Assembly: GCA_038045965.1 (NCBI GenBank)
Contig: JBBSXD010000016.1
Span: 1 to 34,238 of the forward strand
Source: ARS1285 sp038045965
GTDB taxonomy: Archaea; Nanobdellota; Nanobdellia; Pacearchaeales; GW2011-AR1
Reading direction: 5' to 3'
DNA: 34,238 nt
Within the stretch, counting starts at the first letter, position 1. Every line of letters starts with the position of its first letter. Positions 24,021-31,371 of the stretch are shown here, piece by piece. A program made the position numbers and the translations under genes. The notes below the pieces were generated by a model. The model searched no databases, was not told the origin of the DNA, and worked only from the letters and a program-made list of their open reading frames with translations.

Positions 24021-24686
24021 CCATATAAGCTTTCTCCATCTTCAATTAATGTAATGCTAGAGTGTCCTAGATGTTTCTGGCTTCAGATTGTAAAGAAAAT
24101 AACAAGACCTGCTGGAATATTTCCTTCTCTTCCAAGCGGGATGGATAAAATTCTGAAAAAACATTTTGATGATTTTATGAAAAAAGGAGAATTGCCTCCG
24201 GAGATAAGAGAGCATGGAATTGCTAATGGTTATAAATTATTTGATAATAAAGAACAATTAGATATTTGGAGAAGCAATTTTAAAGGGATTCAGTATAAGG
24301 ATAAAACTTCGGGAATTTTGTTAAGAGGAGCTATTGATAATATTATGACAAAAGGAAAAAAGCTTGTTGTTTTAGATTATAAAACAAGAGGCTTTCCATT
24401 AAAAGAAGATACAGCAGAACACTATCAGACTCAAATGGATATTTATAACTTCTTATTAAGAGAAAATGGATATGATACGGAGGATTATACTTATTTACTT
24501 TTTTATTATCCTAAGGAAGTTAGTGAAAATGGAGAGATTATTTTTGATACCAAATTAATAAAGATGGATACTTCTGCTAAAAGAGGAAAAGAAATATTTG
24601 ATAAGGCAATAAAAGTTTTGCAAATGAAAAATTCTCCAAATGCAAGTGAAGATTGTAGATTTTGTAAATATAGAGGGGCAAGGTGA
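24003..24686 (+). CDS. PD-(D/E)XK nuclease, Cas4/RecB-like, with Cys cluster
   Basis: 227 aa. LSPSSINVMLECPRCFWL opens the RecB-like nuclease fold; GAIDNIM (about 109-115) and VVLDYKTRG (about 121-129) give the catalytic Asp and the Asp-x-Lys pair; HYQTQMDIYNFLL is the QxxxY helix. CPRC near the start and CRFC near the end provide four Cys that could hold an iron-sulfur cluster as in Cas4/AddB. No cas genes or CRISPR array are visible, so it is more likely a repair or stand-alone nuclease. Confidence 0.85.
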   Translation: MKEDKKPYKLSPSSINVMLECPRCFWLQIVKKITRPAGIFPSLPSGMDKILKKHFDDFMKKGELPPEIREHGIANGYKLFDNKEQLDIWRSNFKGIQYKDKTSGILLRGAIDNIMTKGKKLVVLDYKTRGFPLKEDTAEHYQTQMDIYNFLLRENGYDTEDYTYLLFYYPKEVSENGEIIFDTKLIKMDTSAKRGKEIFDKAIKVLQMKNSPNASEDCRFCKYRGAR

Positions 24687-24717
24687 TAAAATAAATTAAT
24701 ATTTAATCTTCTAGATT

Positions 24718-25284
24718 TCAAATCAAACTCGCTTTTATTATTTTAACTTCATTTATTGGTTTGTCGTTATGATCTGTTTTAACTTTTGCTATTTTGTCTA
24801 TAATATCCATACCTTGAATAACTTTTCCAAATGCGGGATGTTTTTCATCTAGAAAATTATTGTTAACTAAATTTATAAAAAATTGAGAGCCTCCAGTGTT
24901 TGGTCCTGCGTTTGCCATGGATATAGTTCCTTTATCATTTTTATTTCCGCCTTTATGTGTAAACTCATCTTCAATATTATAACCAGGGCCTCCCATACCA
25001 TTTCCTAATGGATCCCCTCCTTGAATCATAAAACCTTCTATTATTCTATGGAAAATTATCCCGTCGTAAAATTCTTCAGAAACAAGTTTTTCAAAATTTC
25101 TTGTAGTTATAGGCATATCATTATATAATTCAATTATTATCTCTCCATAATTAGTTTCTAATTTTACTTTTTTTTGATCGCCCATATTATCAACAGTTAT
25201 AAAAGCTAGAATAACTATAATAGTTATAAATATTATCATTTTTTTATTTTTGATTAAATTTGAAAATATTTTATTTGATTCCAT
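24718..25284 (-). CDS. Membrane-anchored cyclophilin-type peptidyl-prolyl isomerase
   Basis: 188 aa. An N-terminal hydrophobic helix (about 17-31) precedes a compact cyclophilin domain: GEIIIELYNDMPITTRNFEKL, FHRIIEGFMIQGGDP, GTISMANAGPNTGGSQFFI and HPAFGKVIQGMDIID. The active-site Arg, Phe, Gln and the QFF strand are present. It should catalyse proline isomerisation of exported proteins at the outer face of the membrane. It is convergent with the nuclease gene before it and divergent from the signal peptidase. Confidence 0.93.
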   Translation of the reverse strand: MESNKIFSNLIKNKKMIIFITIIVILAFITVDNMGDQKKVKLETNYGEIIIELYNDMPITTRNFEKLVSEEFYDGIIFHRIIEGFMIQGGDPLGNGMGGPGYNIEDEFTHKGGNKNDKGTISMANAGPNTGGSQFFINLVNNNFLDEKHPAFGKVIQGMDIIDKIAKVKTDHNDKPINEVKIIKASLI

Positions 25285-25456
25285 TATTTTATTTAATAAA
25301 TCTAGTTTAAAATTATTTTGATTGTATTTTAAATTAAAGAAAAATTAATATTTTAGGATAACAATACCATTATCATTATTATTAGGAGCAATTAAATTTC
25401 TATTTATTAAATAATTTTTGTGATAGTTTTAAAAAGTTATATTTCTAATCATTGTT

Positions 25457-26116
25457 ATGAATAATATTCTTAAAAATTTAAAGAGATTTTGGAATTGGGT
25501 TTGGAATTCTGATTCTTTTCTAAGCTGGATTGTTTCTTTAGTTTTAATATTTATTTTTGTCAAACTAATTTTCTTTCCTTTTTTATCTGTTTTATTTGGA
25601 ACTAGCTTGCCTTTGGCTGGAGTTGAAAGTTCTAGTATGGACCATAAAATAATTAATGATGGATATGGGTATAATTTATGTGGTAAGAATTATGATAAAA
25701 AAGAATATATTAATTTTAATGAATATTGGGAAATTTGTGGAAAGTGGTATGAAAGTCATAATTTAACTCAAGAGGAATTTGGAAAGTTTAATTTGAAAAA
25801 TGGGTTTTCTAAAGGAGATATTATTATTGTTTGGGGTAGATTTGATCCTGAAGTTGGAGATGTGATAATTTTTGAAGCAAAAGGTTCAAGTGCTCCTAGA
25901 CCTATTATACATAGAATTGTAGGCATCAACGAGAATATAATCTCTACTAAAGGAGATCATAATGCTGAACAGTTGAGAAAAGGAAATAATATATTTAATA
26001 CCGATGAGACAAATATAAATAAGGATCAAGTAATAGGAAAGGCTATTATAAAAATTCCTTATTTGGGATGGCCAAAAATTTGGTTGGTAGAATTTTTAAG
26101 ATATATTTTTAATTAA
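25457..26116 (+). CDS. Signal peptidase I, archaeal Ser/His type
   Basis: 219 aa. One N-terminal transmembrane helix (about 22-42) is followed by VESSSM, with Ser60 the likely nucleophile; IIHRIVG carries His152, which in archaeal and ER enzymes replaces the bacterial Lys general base; TKGDHN supplies the conserved Asp. Between these lies an insert of about 50 residues with two Cys (LCG, ICGKW). It removes signal peptides from exported proteins, such as those at 1-2476. Confidence 0.85.
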   Translation: MNNILKNLKRFWNWVWNSDSFLSWIVSLVLIFIFVKLIFFPFLSVLFGTSLPLAGVESSSMDHKIINDGYGYNLCGKNYDKKEYINFNEYWEICGKWYESHNLTQEEFGKFNLKNGFSKGDIIIVWGRFDPEVGDVIIFEAKGSSAPRPIIHRIVGINENIISTKGDHNAEQLRKGNNIFNTDETNINKDQVIGKAIIKIPYLGWPKIWLVEFLRYIFN

Positions 26117-26166
26117 AAAGAAAACTATTTAAATTAGGATATTTTTAAATTATATATTTATATAAA

Positions 26167-26475
26167 ATGGAATTTTGTCCTAAATGTGGTTCTATGTTAA
26201 TAAAATTTGGTAAAGTTATGAAGTGTGTTAGATGTAGATATAAATCTAAAGGCAAAATTAAAATTGAGGCTAAAGAATCTATGAAAAAGTCTCTTGCCGT
26301 TGGTGTTATTACAGATAAAGATATTGATGTTTTTCCAGTAATTAGTGGGAGATGCCCAAAATGTAGTAATAAAGAAGCATATTTTTGGACTTCAGTTTCT
26401 AGATCTGGAGATGAGGCAGAGACTAAATTTTTTAGATGCACTAAGTGCAAACATACTTGGCGAGAATATCGGTAA
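26167..26475 (+). CDS. tfs: Transcription factor S (TFS/RPB9-like), copy 1
   Basis: 102 aa. Two zinc ribbons: FCPKCGS...CVRCRY at the start and CPKCSNKEAYFW...FFRCTKCKHTWREY at the end. The tip loop SRSGDEAET holds the Asp-Glu pair that enters the RNA polymerase active site to stimulate cleavage of backtracked RNA. Length is normal for TFS. Its tail and 3' flank are identical over 55 bp to the second copy. Confidence 0.9.
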   Translation: MEFCPKCGSMLIKFGKVMKCVRCRYKSKGKIKIEAKESMKKSLAVGVITDKDIDVFPVISGRCPKCSNKEAYFWTSVSRSGDEAETKFFRCTKCKHTWREYR

Positions 26476-26507
26476 TACAAACTAAATATAAAATAAATTA
26501 ACGATAT
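26453..26507 (+). repeat. 55-bp exact repeat spanning the tfs stop, copy 1
   Basis: Identical to 26888-26942. It includes the last seven codons, the stop and about 30 noncoding bases, so protein conservation does not explain it. An inverted repeat GAATATCG/CGATATTC brackets the stop in this copy. Confidence 0.9.
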
Positions 26508-26613
26508 TCGAGAAGAGAATATAGATAATAAATTATTAAATTAAAAATAATATTATTAATATTTTAGAAGATAATATAGATAATTTTAAAAAGTATATTT
26601 TAGATCTCTTATA

Positions 26614-26910
26614 ATGCAGTTTTGTAAATCATGTGGTGCTTTGCTGGTAGGGTCTAGCTGTTCTAGATGTGGAATTAAATCTAATATCAAGGTTAATCTT
26701 GAATCTTCTGAAAAAGTAAAATCTTCAAAAGGAATAGCTATTGTTAAAGAAGGAGATAATGAAGTTAATCCAATAGTTGAAATAGAATGTCCTAAATGTA
26801 AAAACAAAGAAGCATATTTTTGGACTAAACAAACGAGATCTAGTGATGAAGCAGAAACCAAATTTTTTAAATGTACTAAATGTAAATATACTTGGCGAGA
26901 ATATCGGTAA
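26614..26910 (+). CDS. tfs: Transcription factor S (TFS/RPB9-like), copy 2
   Basis: 98 aa, with the same two zinc ribbons (FCKSCGA...CSRCG and CPKCKNKEAYFW...FFKCTKCKYTWREY). Its tip loop QTRSSDEAET is closer to the canonical TFS loop than that of copy 1. The linkers between ribbons differ strongly, whereas the last ribbons are nearly alike, as after duplication and local gene conversion. Paralogous TFS proteins in other archaea can have opposing effects on RNA polymerase. Confidence 0.9.
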   Translation: MQFCKSCGALLVGSSCSRCGIKSNIKVNLESSEKVKSSKGIAIVKEGDNEVNPIVEIECPKCKNKEAYFWTKQTRSSDEAETKFFKCTKCKYTWREYR

Positions 26911-26942
26911 TACAAACTAAATATAAAATAAATTAACGATAT
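26888..26942 (+). repeat. 55-bp exact repeat spanning the tfs stop, copy 2
   Basis: Identical to 26453-26507 and ends exactly at the N-run, so the true repeat may be longer. Confidence 0.9.
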
Positions 26943-27042
26943 NNNNNNNNNNNNNNNNNNNNNNNNNNNNNNNNNNNNNNNNNNNNNNNNNNNNNNNNNN
27001 NNNNNNNNNNNNNNNNNNNNNNNNNNNNNNNNNNNNNNNNNN
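26943..27042. other. Assembly gap (100 N)
   Basis: Placeholder-length gap directly after a 55-bp repeat. The flanks do not overlap, so its true content is unknown; more TFS-related sequence is possible. Confidence 0.95.
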
Positions 27043-27085
27043 AATACAGATGATAGTAGATATGTGTAAATAAATCATCTGTGTT
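27043..27085. promoter_or_regulatory. Strong stem-loop after the gap
   Basis: AATACAGATGAT (27043-27054) pairs with ATCATCTGTGTT (27074-27085), 12 bp with one G-T pair, around a 19-base loop. It could be a terminator stem or part of an RNA cut by the gap. Confidence 0.45.
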
Positions 27086-27156
27086 AGAGAAGAGAATTAT
27101 CTTGGATGAAGTGAAAAAAGAATAAAGATATATTATAAAATTTTTTATAAATAAAA

Positions 27157-27360
27157 TTATTTCTTGCTAGAAGATTTTTTATCTTTTGATTTTTTAGGAG
27201 AATTTCTTATTTGGACAAATTCTTGCTCCTTTTTCTTACCTTCTTCAAATGCAGCTTCAAATTTTTCTTGTCTTTCAGCAATGGTAAGAAGCTGGTCTTT
27301 AATTTCCATTATATCTTTCTTGACTTTTTGGAAAGCAGTTATTATATTATTATGTCTCAT
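27157..27360 (-). CDS. Small coiled-coil protein with Lys/Ser tail
   Basis: 67 aa. The first 45 residues form a regular amphipathic helix (ITAFQKVKKDIMEIKDQLL, then ERQEKFEAAFEEG), and the end is low-complexity Lys/Ser (SPKKSKDKKSSSKK). A TATA-like ATTTAAATA lies just upstream. No family recognised; the shape suggests a self-associating helper that could bind nucleic acid. Confidence 0.6.
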   Translation of the reverse strand: MRHNNIITAFQKVKKDIMEIKDQLLTIAERQEKFEAAFEEGKKKEQEFVQIRNSPKKSKDKKSSSKK

Positions 27361-27515
27361 TTTAAATTATATATTAATTTAGAAAAATGGAAGTATTTAA
27401 ATCTTTTGATTATGTTGTAATTATAAAAGGGTAATAAATTTATTAGTATAATATTTATTAATTATGAGAAAAATTAAATACCTTTGTTTTTTAATGATTA
27501 TTATTTATAATTGTT

Positions 27516-27590
27516 GGCTTCATAGCTCAGCCTGGTTAGAGCACCGCCCTCTTAAGGCGGGTGTCGGGGGTTCAAATCCCCCTGAGGCCA
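27516..27590 (+). tRNA. tRNA-Lys(CTT)
   Basis: 75 bases, fully foldable: acceptor GGCTTCA/TGAGGCC with discriminator A, D arm GCTC...GAGC, anticodon stem CCGCC/GGCGG around CTCTTAA (anticodon CTT), and T arm GGGGG/CCCCC with loop TTCAAAT. No intron and no encoded CCA. Its last 21 bases are reused in the tandem array that follows. Confidence 0.95.
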
Positions 27591-27900
27591 TTTAATAATA
27601 GGATTTTCACCCTTCGATTTTATGNNNNNNNNNNNNNNNNNNNNNNNNNNNNNNNNNNNNNNNNNNNNNNNNNNNNNNNNNNNNNNNNNNNNNNNNNNNN
27701 NNNNNNNNNNNNNNNNNNNNNNNNATTCAAAATTGTAAATTTTGAAGTGTTCAAATCCCCCTGAGGCCATTTAATAATAGGATTTTCACCCTTCGATTTT
27801 ATGAAAATCTCAGGCTCAAAAAATTCTTTATGAATTTTTTGGGACATTCAAAATTGTAAATTTTGAAGTGTTCAAATCCCCCTGAGGCCATTTAATAATA
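27570..27900 (+). repeat. Tandem array of tRNA-Lys 3' ends, 121-bp unit
   Basis: The tRNA 3' end GTTCAAATCCCCCTGAGGCC plus A recurs at 27570, 27749 and 27870. Each copy is followed by TTTAATAATA and, in the first two, by GGATTTTCACCCTTCG-type sequence. The complete unit (27749-27869) is 121 bp. Its stems are GATTTT/AAAATC (27795-27809), CTCAAAAAATTC/GAATTTTTTGGG (27815-27843) and ACATTCAAAATT/AATTTTGAA-g-TGT (27844-27871); CTCAGG (27809-27814) can pair with CCTGAG of the next tRNA end (27881-27886), closing a three-way junction. If the N-run really stands for 42 bases, all copies are 121 bp apart. Confidence 0.85.
27625..27724. other. Assembly gap (100 N) inside the tandem array
   Basis: Comparison with the intact unit shows 42 bases (as at 27804-27845) would fill one copy. 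Both contig ends are exact 55-mers shared with the other copy, so extra units may be collapsed. Confidence 0.95.
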
Positions 27901-27931
27901 ATTTAATAATAATTTAATAATAATTTAATAA
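27891..27931. repeat. 11-bp AT-rich tandem repeat
   Basis: About 3.7 copies of TTTAATAATAA begin within the last tRNA-end copy and end the array; the first copy extends the TTTAATAATA found after every tRNA end. Confidence 0.8.
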
Positions 27932-27988
27932 GGATTAAATTAATTTCAATTTATATATATTTTAATAGTTTATTTTTGTTATAATTTT

Positions 27989-28636
27989 ATGACTAATGTT
28001 TTAAAAGTTATGGATAAATTAAGTGACTATTATAATTCTAGTAGAAAAACTACTCTTAATAGAATGAGAGAGGATCCAGATCCTTTTAAAATTCTTATTG
28101 GATGTTTAGTTAGTATTAATATTAAAGACATAGTTTGTGAAGAGATTTTAGATGAATTATTTTCTAGAGTTAATTGTTTTCAAGATGTTATTGATATAGA
28201 TATATTAGAATTAGAGAATATTCTTTATAAAGCTAGATATAGAAAAGTTAAGGCGAAAATACTTAAGTCTGTTTCTGAAGAAATATTAAATAAATTTAAT
28301 AGTAAAGTTCCTGATAACGAAAGTGATCTTTTATCAATTAAAGGAATTGGTCCTAAGACTTGTAATGTTGTTTTAAATTTCGCATACGGAAAAGATAAGA
28401 TTCCAGTTGATTCAAATACTATTAGAATAGTTAATAGAATTGGGTGGATAAATAGTGATAAATATTATGAAGTTGAGAGATTTTTAGTAGATAATTTAAG
28501 AGGAGAAAAATTGCGTGATGCAAATGCAATTTTTATGCTTCATGGAAGAAATACTTGTGTTTCTGTAAGTCCTTTTTGCAGTAATTGTCCTGTTAAAGAT
28601 GAATGTAAGAGAGTTGGAGTTGAAAGAAGTAGATAG
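27989..28636 (+). CDS. nth: Endonuclease III-like DNA glycosylase
   Basis: 215 aa, HhH-GPD superfamily. The hairpin LLSIKGIGPKTCNVVLN (about 112-128) carries the Lys equivalent to the catalytic Lys of endonuclease III, and IPVDSNTIRIVNRIG the following catalytic Asp. The iron-sulfur Cys set is at the end: CVSVSPFCSNCPVKDEC, spacing C-x6-C-x2-C-x5-C. It should excise oxidised pyrimidines and nick the abasic site. The usual VDTHV becomes VDSNT, so substrate preference may differ. Confidence 0.92.
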   Translation: MTNVLKVMDKLSDYYNSSRKTTLNRMREDPDPFKILIGCLVSINIKDIVCEEILDELFSRVNCFQDVIDIDILELENILYKARYRKVKAKILKSVSEEILNKFNSKVPDNESDLLSIKGIGPKTCNVVLNFAYGKDKIPVDSNTIRIVNRIGWINSDKYYEVERFLVDNLRGEKLRDANAIFMLHGRNTCVSVSPFCSNCPVKDECKRVGVERSR

Positions 28637-28686
28637 ATATTTTTAAAAAATAAAAACACCTCTCTGTATTATTTATAAAAATAAAA

Positions 28687-28992
28687 TTATATTAATTGCC
28701 TTCTTATGGAATCTATATCTTCAGCAATGTCTTCACCTTTCTTTGTTAATTTTATTAATTTTATTCTACCTTTTTTTTCGAATGAAACTAATCCAAGCTC
28801 TTCTAGAGTTTGAAGTATTTTAACTGCATGCGAATAAGTGCAGTCAACTTCTTTAGCTAACAAAGAACCATATCTTGCTTTAGACATTTTCTTTAAGGCT
28901 ACCAACATTAAAGCTGGCTTTCTTCTAAAAAATATATCAAAGTTGTCTTTCATTTTATTTAATTTAGAGAAGATGAAAAAGAGGATCTTCAT
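28687..28992 (-). CDS. Winged-helix (MarR-like) regulator
   Basis: 101 aa from the ATG at 28992; a TTG 36 bp upstream would add 12 residues but lies about where transcription should start, given TTAAATATATAG near 29033-29044. The fold is a simple winged helix: RKPALMLVALKKM, GSLLAKEVDCTYSHAVKILQTLEELGLV (helix-turn-helix) and SFEKKGRIKLIKLTKKGEDIAEDI (wing and last helix). It probably binds DNA as a dimer; target unknown. Confidence 0.8.
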   Translation of the reverse strand: MKILFFIFSKLNKMKDNFDIFFRRKPALMLVALKKMSKARYGSLLAKEVDCTYSHAVKILQTLEELGLVSFEKKGRIKLIKLTKKGEDIAEDIDSIRRQLI

Positions 28993-29107
28993 GTTCTCTG
29001 AAGGGTTGTTTTGAAAACTACTTTTCAAAACTATATATTTAACTTTATGTTTTAGCTTATAAATCTTTCCATGTCAAAAATTAACCATATAGTAACAAAT
29101 ATAAAAT

Positions 29108-29668
29108 TTATTTTTTATTATCAACAAGTTCATTATACATAGATAAATATCCTTTGCTGACAAGTTCTATTTTATCAGCAACTAATTCTATTTCTATATT
29201 TTTAGATTTTAAAGAATTCTCTATAGCTAAATTAATATTTTCAGATAATAAAATATTAATAATTTCTTTTCTCGAAGTTTTAATGATCATATCCTCATCA
29301 TTTGACTGTTGTTTTTTTGTAGATAATATGCCATTAGCAATTTCAGTGTTCCATGATTCATCATCTAAAATAAATTTTATATTAGGATTTCCATAGCCTA
29401 AATTTGATTTATGAAGCTCATCAATTTCTAAATATAATAATATATAATCGATATATTTTCTATTAAAATCTAATAAGGCCTGCTCTTTTATTTTTTCGAT
29501 GTTTGTAATTTTTGCTTCATTTGTATTATTTATAATTATCTTTTTTAGTGGATTTTCTAAGATAATTTCTTGTTTTTGATTTTCTTTTTTAGATTTCGAG
29601 TATAGTATAAGTGATATTGCTATTATCAATATAATAATTAATATTATAAAGTTTTTTTTATTTATCAT
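29108..29668 (-). CDS. Membrane-anchored hypothetical protein
   Basis: 186 aa. Start MINKK, then one hydrophobic helix (about 6-23), then a charged mostly helical body with an FNRKYIDYILLYLEIDELHKS segment and no Cys. It probably faces outside like other proteins with this start. No family recognised. Divergent from serS, with 63 bp between starts that must hold both promoters. Confidence 0.65.
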   Translation of the reverse strand: MINKKNFIILIIILIIAISLILYSKSKKENQKQEIILENPLKKIIINNTNEAKITNIEKIKEQALLDFNRKYIDYILLYLEIDELHKSNLGYGNPNIKFILDDESWNTEIANGILSTKKQQSNDEDMIIKTSRKEIINILLSENINLAIENSLKSKNIEIELVADKIELVSKGYLSMYNELVDNKK

Positions 29669-29731
29669 TTTATTTATATATGTTTATTAATAAAAAAGAA
29701 TATTTAAATAATTAGTTTTATTGATATTCTT

Positions 29732-31015
29732 ATGATAGATATTAAATTAATAAGGGAAAATATAGATCTTGTTAAAGAAAATGTTAAGAAAAAGTATCAG
29801 CCTGATAAATTAGAGTTAATAGATGAGATTAAGAAAAAAGATGAGGAATGGAGAGCTGTTAAATACAAGGCTGATAATTTTAGAGCTGAAAGAAATAAAA
29901 TTTCTGAAAAAATTAATGAAGCTAAAAAAGCAAAAAATGAGAAATTGTCTAATGAATTAATAAAAAAAGCTAAAGATATTCCTAGAAAAATTAATGAAGC
30001 AGAAGATAAAACTAGTAAATTAATGATAGAAATAAAAGAATTACAACTTAAAATACCAAATATCATAAGCAAAAATGTGCCGATTGGAAAAGATGAAAAG
30101 GAAAATGTTGTAGTAAAAATTGTTGGCAAAACTAAGAAATATAATTTTAATATTAAGAATCATGTTGAATTGATAGAAGATTTAAAAGTTGGAGATTTTG
30201 ATAGTTCTAGTAGAGTTTCTGGAAAAGGATTTTATTATTTAGAAGGAAAATTAGCTCTGCTTAATCAAGCTTTATTGAACTATGCTAGAGATATTATGGT
30301 TAAAAAAGGTTTTTTGTATGTAGAAACTCCTTTAATGTTAAGAGAAGAAATTATAGATAGAGTAACTGATATTAATGATAAACAGCAACAGATTTATTTG
30401 GTTGAAGATAATCCAAAGATGGCTTTGATTGGGACTTCTGAACATTCTTTAATTGGAAGATTTGTTGATACAGAGATTGATGAGAAAAATCTTCCTATTA
30501 AACATACAAGTTATTCAATGTGTTTTAGAAAAGAAATTGGAAGTCATGGAGTTGATGAAAGAGGATTGTTTAGAACTCATCAGTTTAATAAAATAGAAAT
30601 GATTGTTATATGCAAGCCTGAAGAATCTGAAAATTTTTTTAAAGAAATGCAGAATATTAGTATTGAAATCTTTAAAAATTTAGAAATTCCTGTTAGAGTA
30701 TTAAAAATCTGTAGTGGAGATTTGGGAAATTTAAAATATGAACAAGTAGATATTGAGGCTTATTCTCCGAGGAAAAAAGATTATTTTGAAGTTGGAAGCT
30801 GTTCAAATTTAACTGGCGCGCAAGCTTTAAAATTAAATATAACTACAAGAATAAAGGGTGAAAGAGTAATTCCTCATACACTTAATAACACCACTTTAGC
30901 AAGTTCCAGAGCTTTAGTAGCTATTCTAGAAAATCATCAGCAGAAAGATGGAAGTATAAAAATTCCAAAAGTTTTATGGAAATACACAAAATTTAAAGAG
31001 ATAAAGAAAAGATGA
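29732..31015 (+). CDS. serS: Seryl-tRNA synthetase
   Basis: 427 aa, class IIa. The N-terminal antiparallel coiled coil (about 30-105) that reaches the tRNA(Ser) variable arm starts after MIDIKLIRENIDLVKENVKK. Catalytic motifs: motif 1 KGFLYVETPLML, the Ser-binding TSEHSL, motif 2 YSMCFRKEIGSHGVDERGLFRTHQF, motif 3 NNTTLASSRALVAILENHQ. This is the common (not the methanogen-type) SerRS. Its TGA overlaps the ATG of the following interrupted gene. Confidence 0.96.
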   Translation: MIDIKLIRENIDLVKENVKKKYQPDKLELIDEIKKKDEEWRAVKYKADNFRAERNKISEKINEAKKAKNEKLSNELIKKAKDIPRKINEAEDKTSKLMIEIKELQLKIPNIISKNVPIGKDEKENVVVKIVGKTKKYNFNIKNHVELIEDLKVGDFDSSSRVSGKGFYYLEGKLALLNQALLNYARDIMVKKGFLYVETPLMLREEIIDRVTDINDKQQQIYLVEDNPKMALIGTSEHSLIGRFVDTEIDEKNLPIKHTSYSMCFRKEIGSHGVDERGLFRTHQFNKIEMIVICKPEESENFFKEMQNISIEIFKNLEIPVRVLKICSGDLGNLKYEQVDIEAYSPRKKDYFEVGSCSNLTGAQALKLNITTRIKGERVIPHTLNNTTLASSRALVAILENHQQKDGSIKIPKVLWKYTKFKEIKKR

Positions 31016-31302
31016 AATGTTGTTTATGTCCGAAACGTTCGGAGCATCCCAAAAAATTCTCATTTGAAAGAAAAATTGCCTATCAAACTTCTGCCTTTAG
31101 GCAGAGGTGGCGATTTTTCAGGAATTTTTTCTGATGTAAAAAAGAAGCAGTTGGAAGCAAGCAATTTAATGTAATAGTTGAAAGAATTTATTTATGTAGA
31201 GAACATCTAATCGATGTAGCTAATTTAGAAAGTTTTGATAGAAATGATAATTTGAAATTTGTAGAAATGATGAAAATGTGTGAAAAGGGAAATAAAAAAT
31301 AA
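31012..31302 (+). pseudogene. Small zinc-finger gene with an in-frame TGA
   Basis: The ATG overlaps the serS stop (ATGA). One frame runs 97 codons to the TAA at 31300-31302, broken only by TGA at 31132-31134 (codon 41). Before it: MKCCLCPKRSEHP, a Cys-x2-Cys pair; after it: CKKEAVGSKQFNVIVERIY, then LCREHLIDV, a Cys-x2-His pair, so both halves of one zinc finger survive in one frame. The codons just before the TGA lie in a nested palindrome that looks inserted. Either a pseudogene, a read-through gene, or an internally inserted repeat. Confidence 0.65.
31051..31131 (+). repeat. Nested palindrome inside the interrupted zinc-finger gene
   Basis: Three nested arms: AAAAAATTC/GAATTTTTT outside, AAAATTGCC/GGCGATTTT in the middle (one G-T pair), and TCTGCC-TTTA-GGCAGA at the centre. 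The outer arm with its flank TCCC (31047-31059) is a 13-bp match to the reverse complement of a stem in the tRNA-end array (27832-27844). Confidence 0.7.
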
Positions 31303-31371
31303 GATTAATTTTTTATTATAAAGTGGTAACATAGACTAAAGATTTATAAACCTCAGATTTCTAAAGTTTCT

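Noticed and set aside
24003..24686. Cas4
   Set aside because: Cys positions and nuclease motifs are similar, yet no cas genes or repeats occur nearby.
27570..27900. CRISPR array
   Set aside because: The spacers would not be unique: the whole 121-bp unit repeats, and the conserved part is a tRNA 3' end. No cas genes are present.
31132..31134. Selenocysteine codon
   Set aside because: No selenocysteine machinery is visible, selenoprotein use is known in few archaea, and the TGA adjoins a palindrome that looks inserted. Not excluded without the genome.
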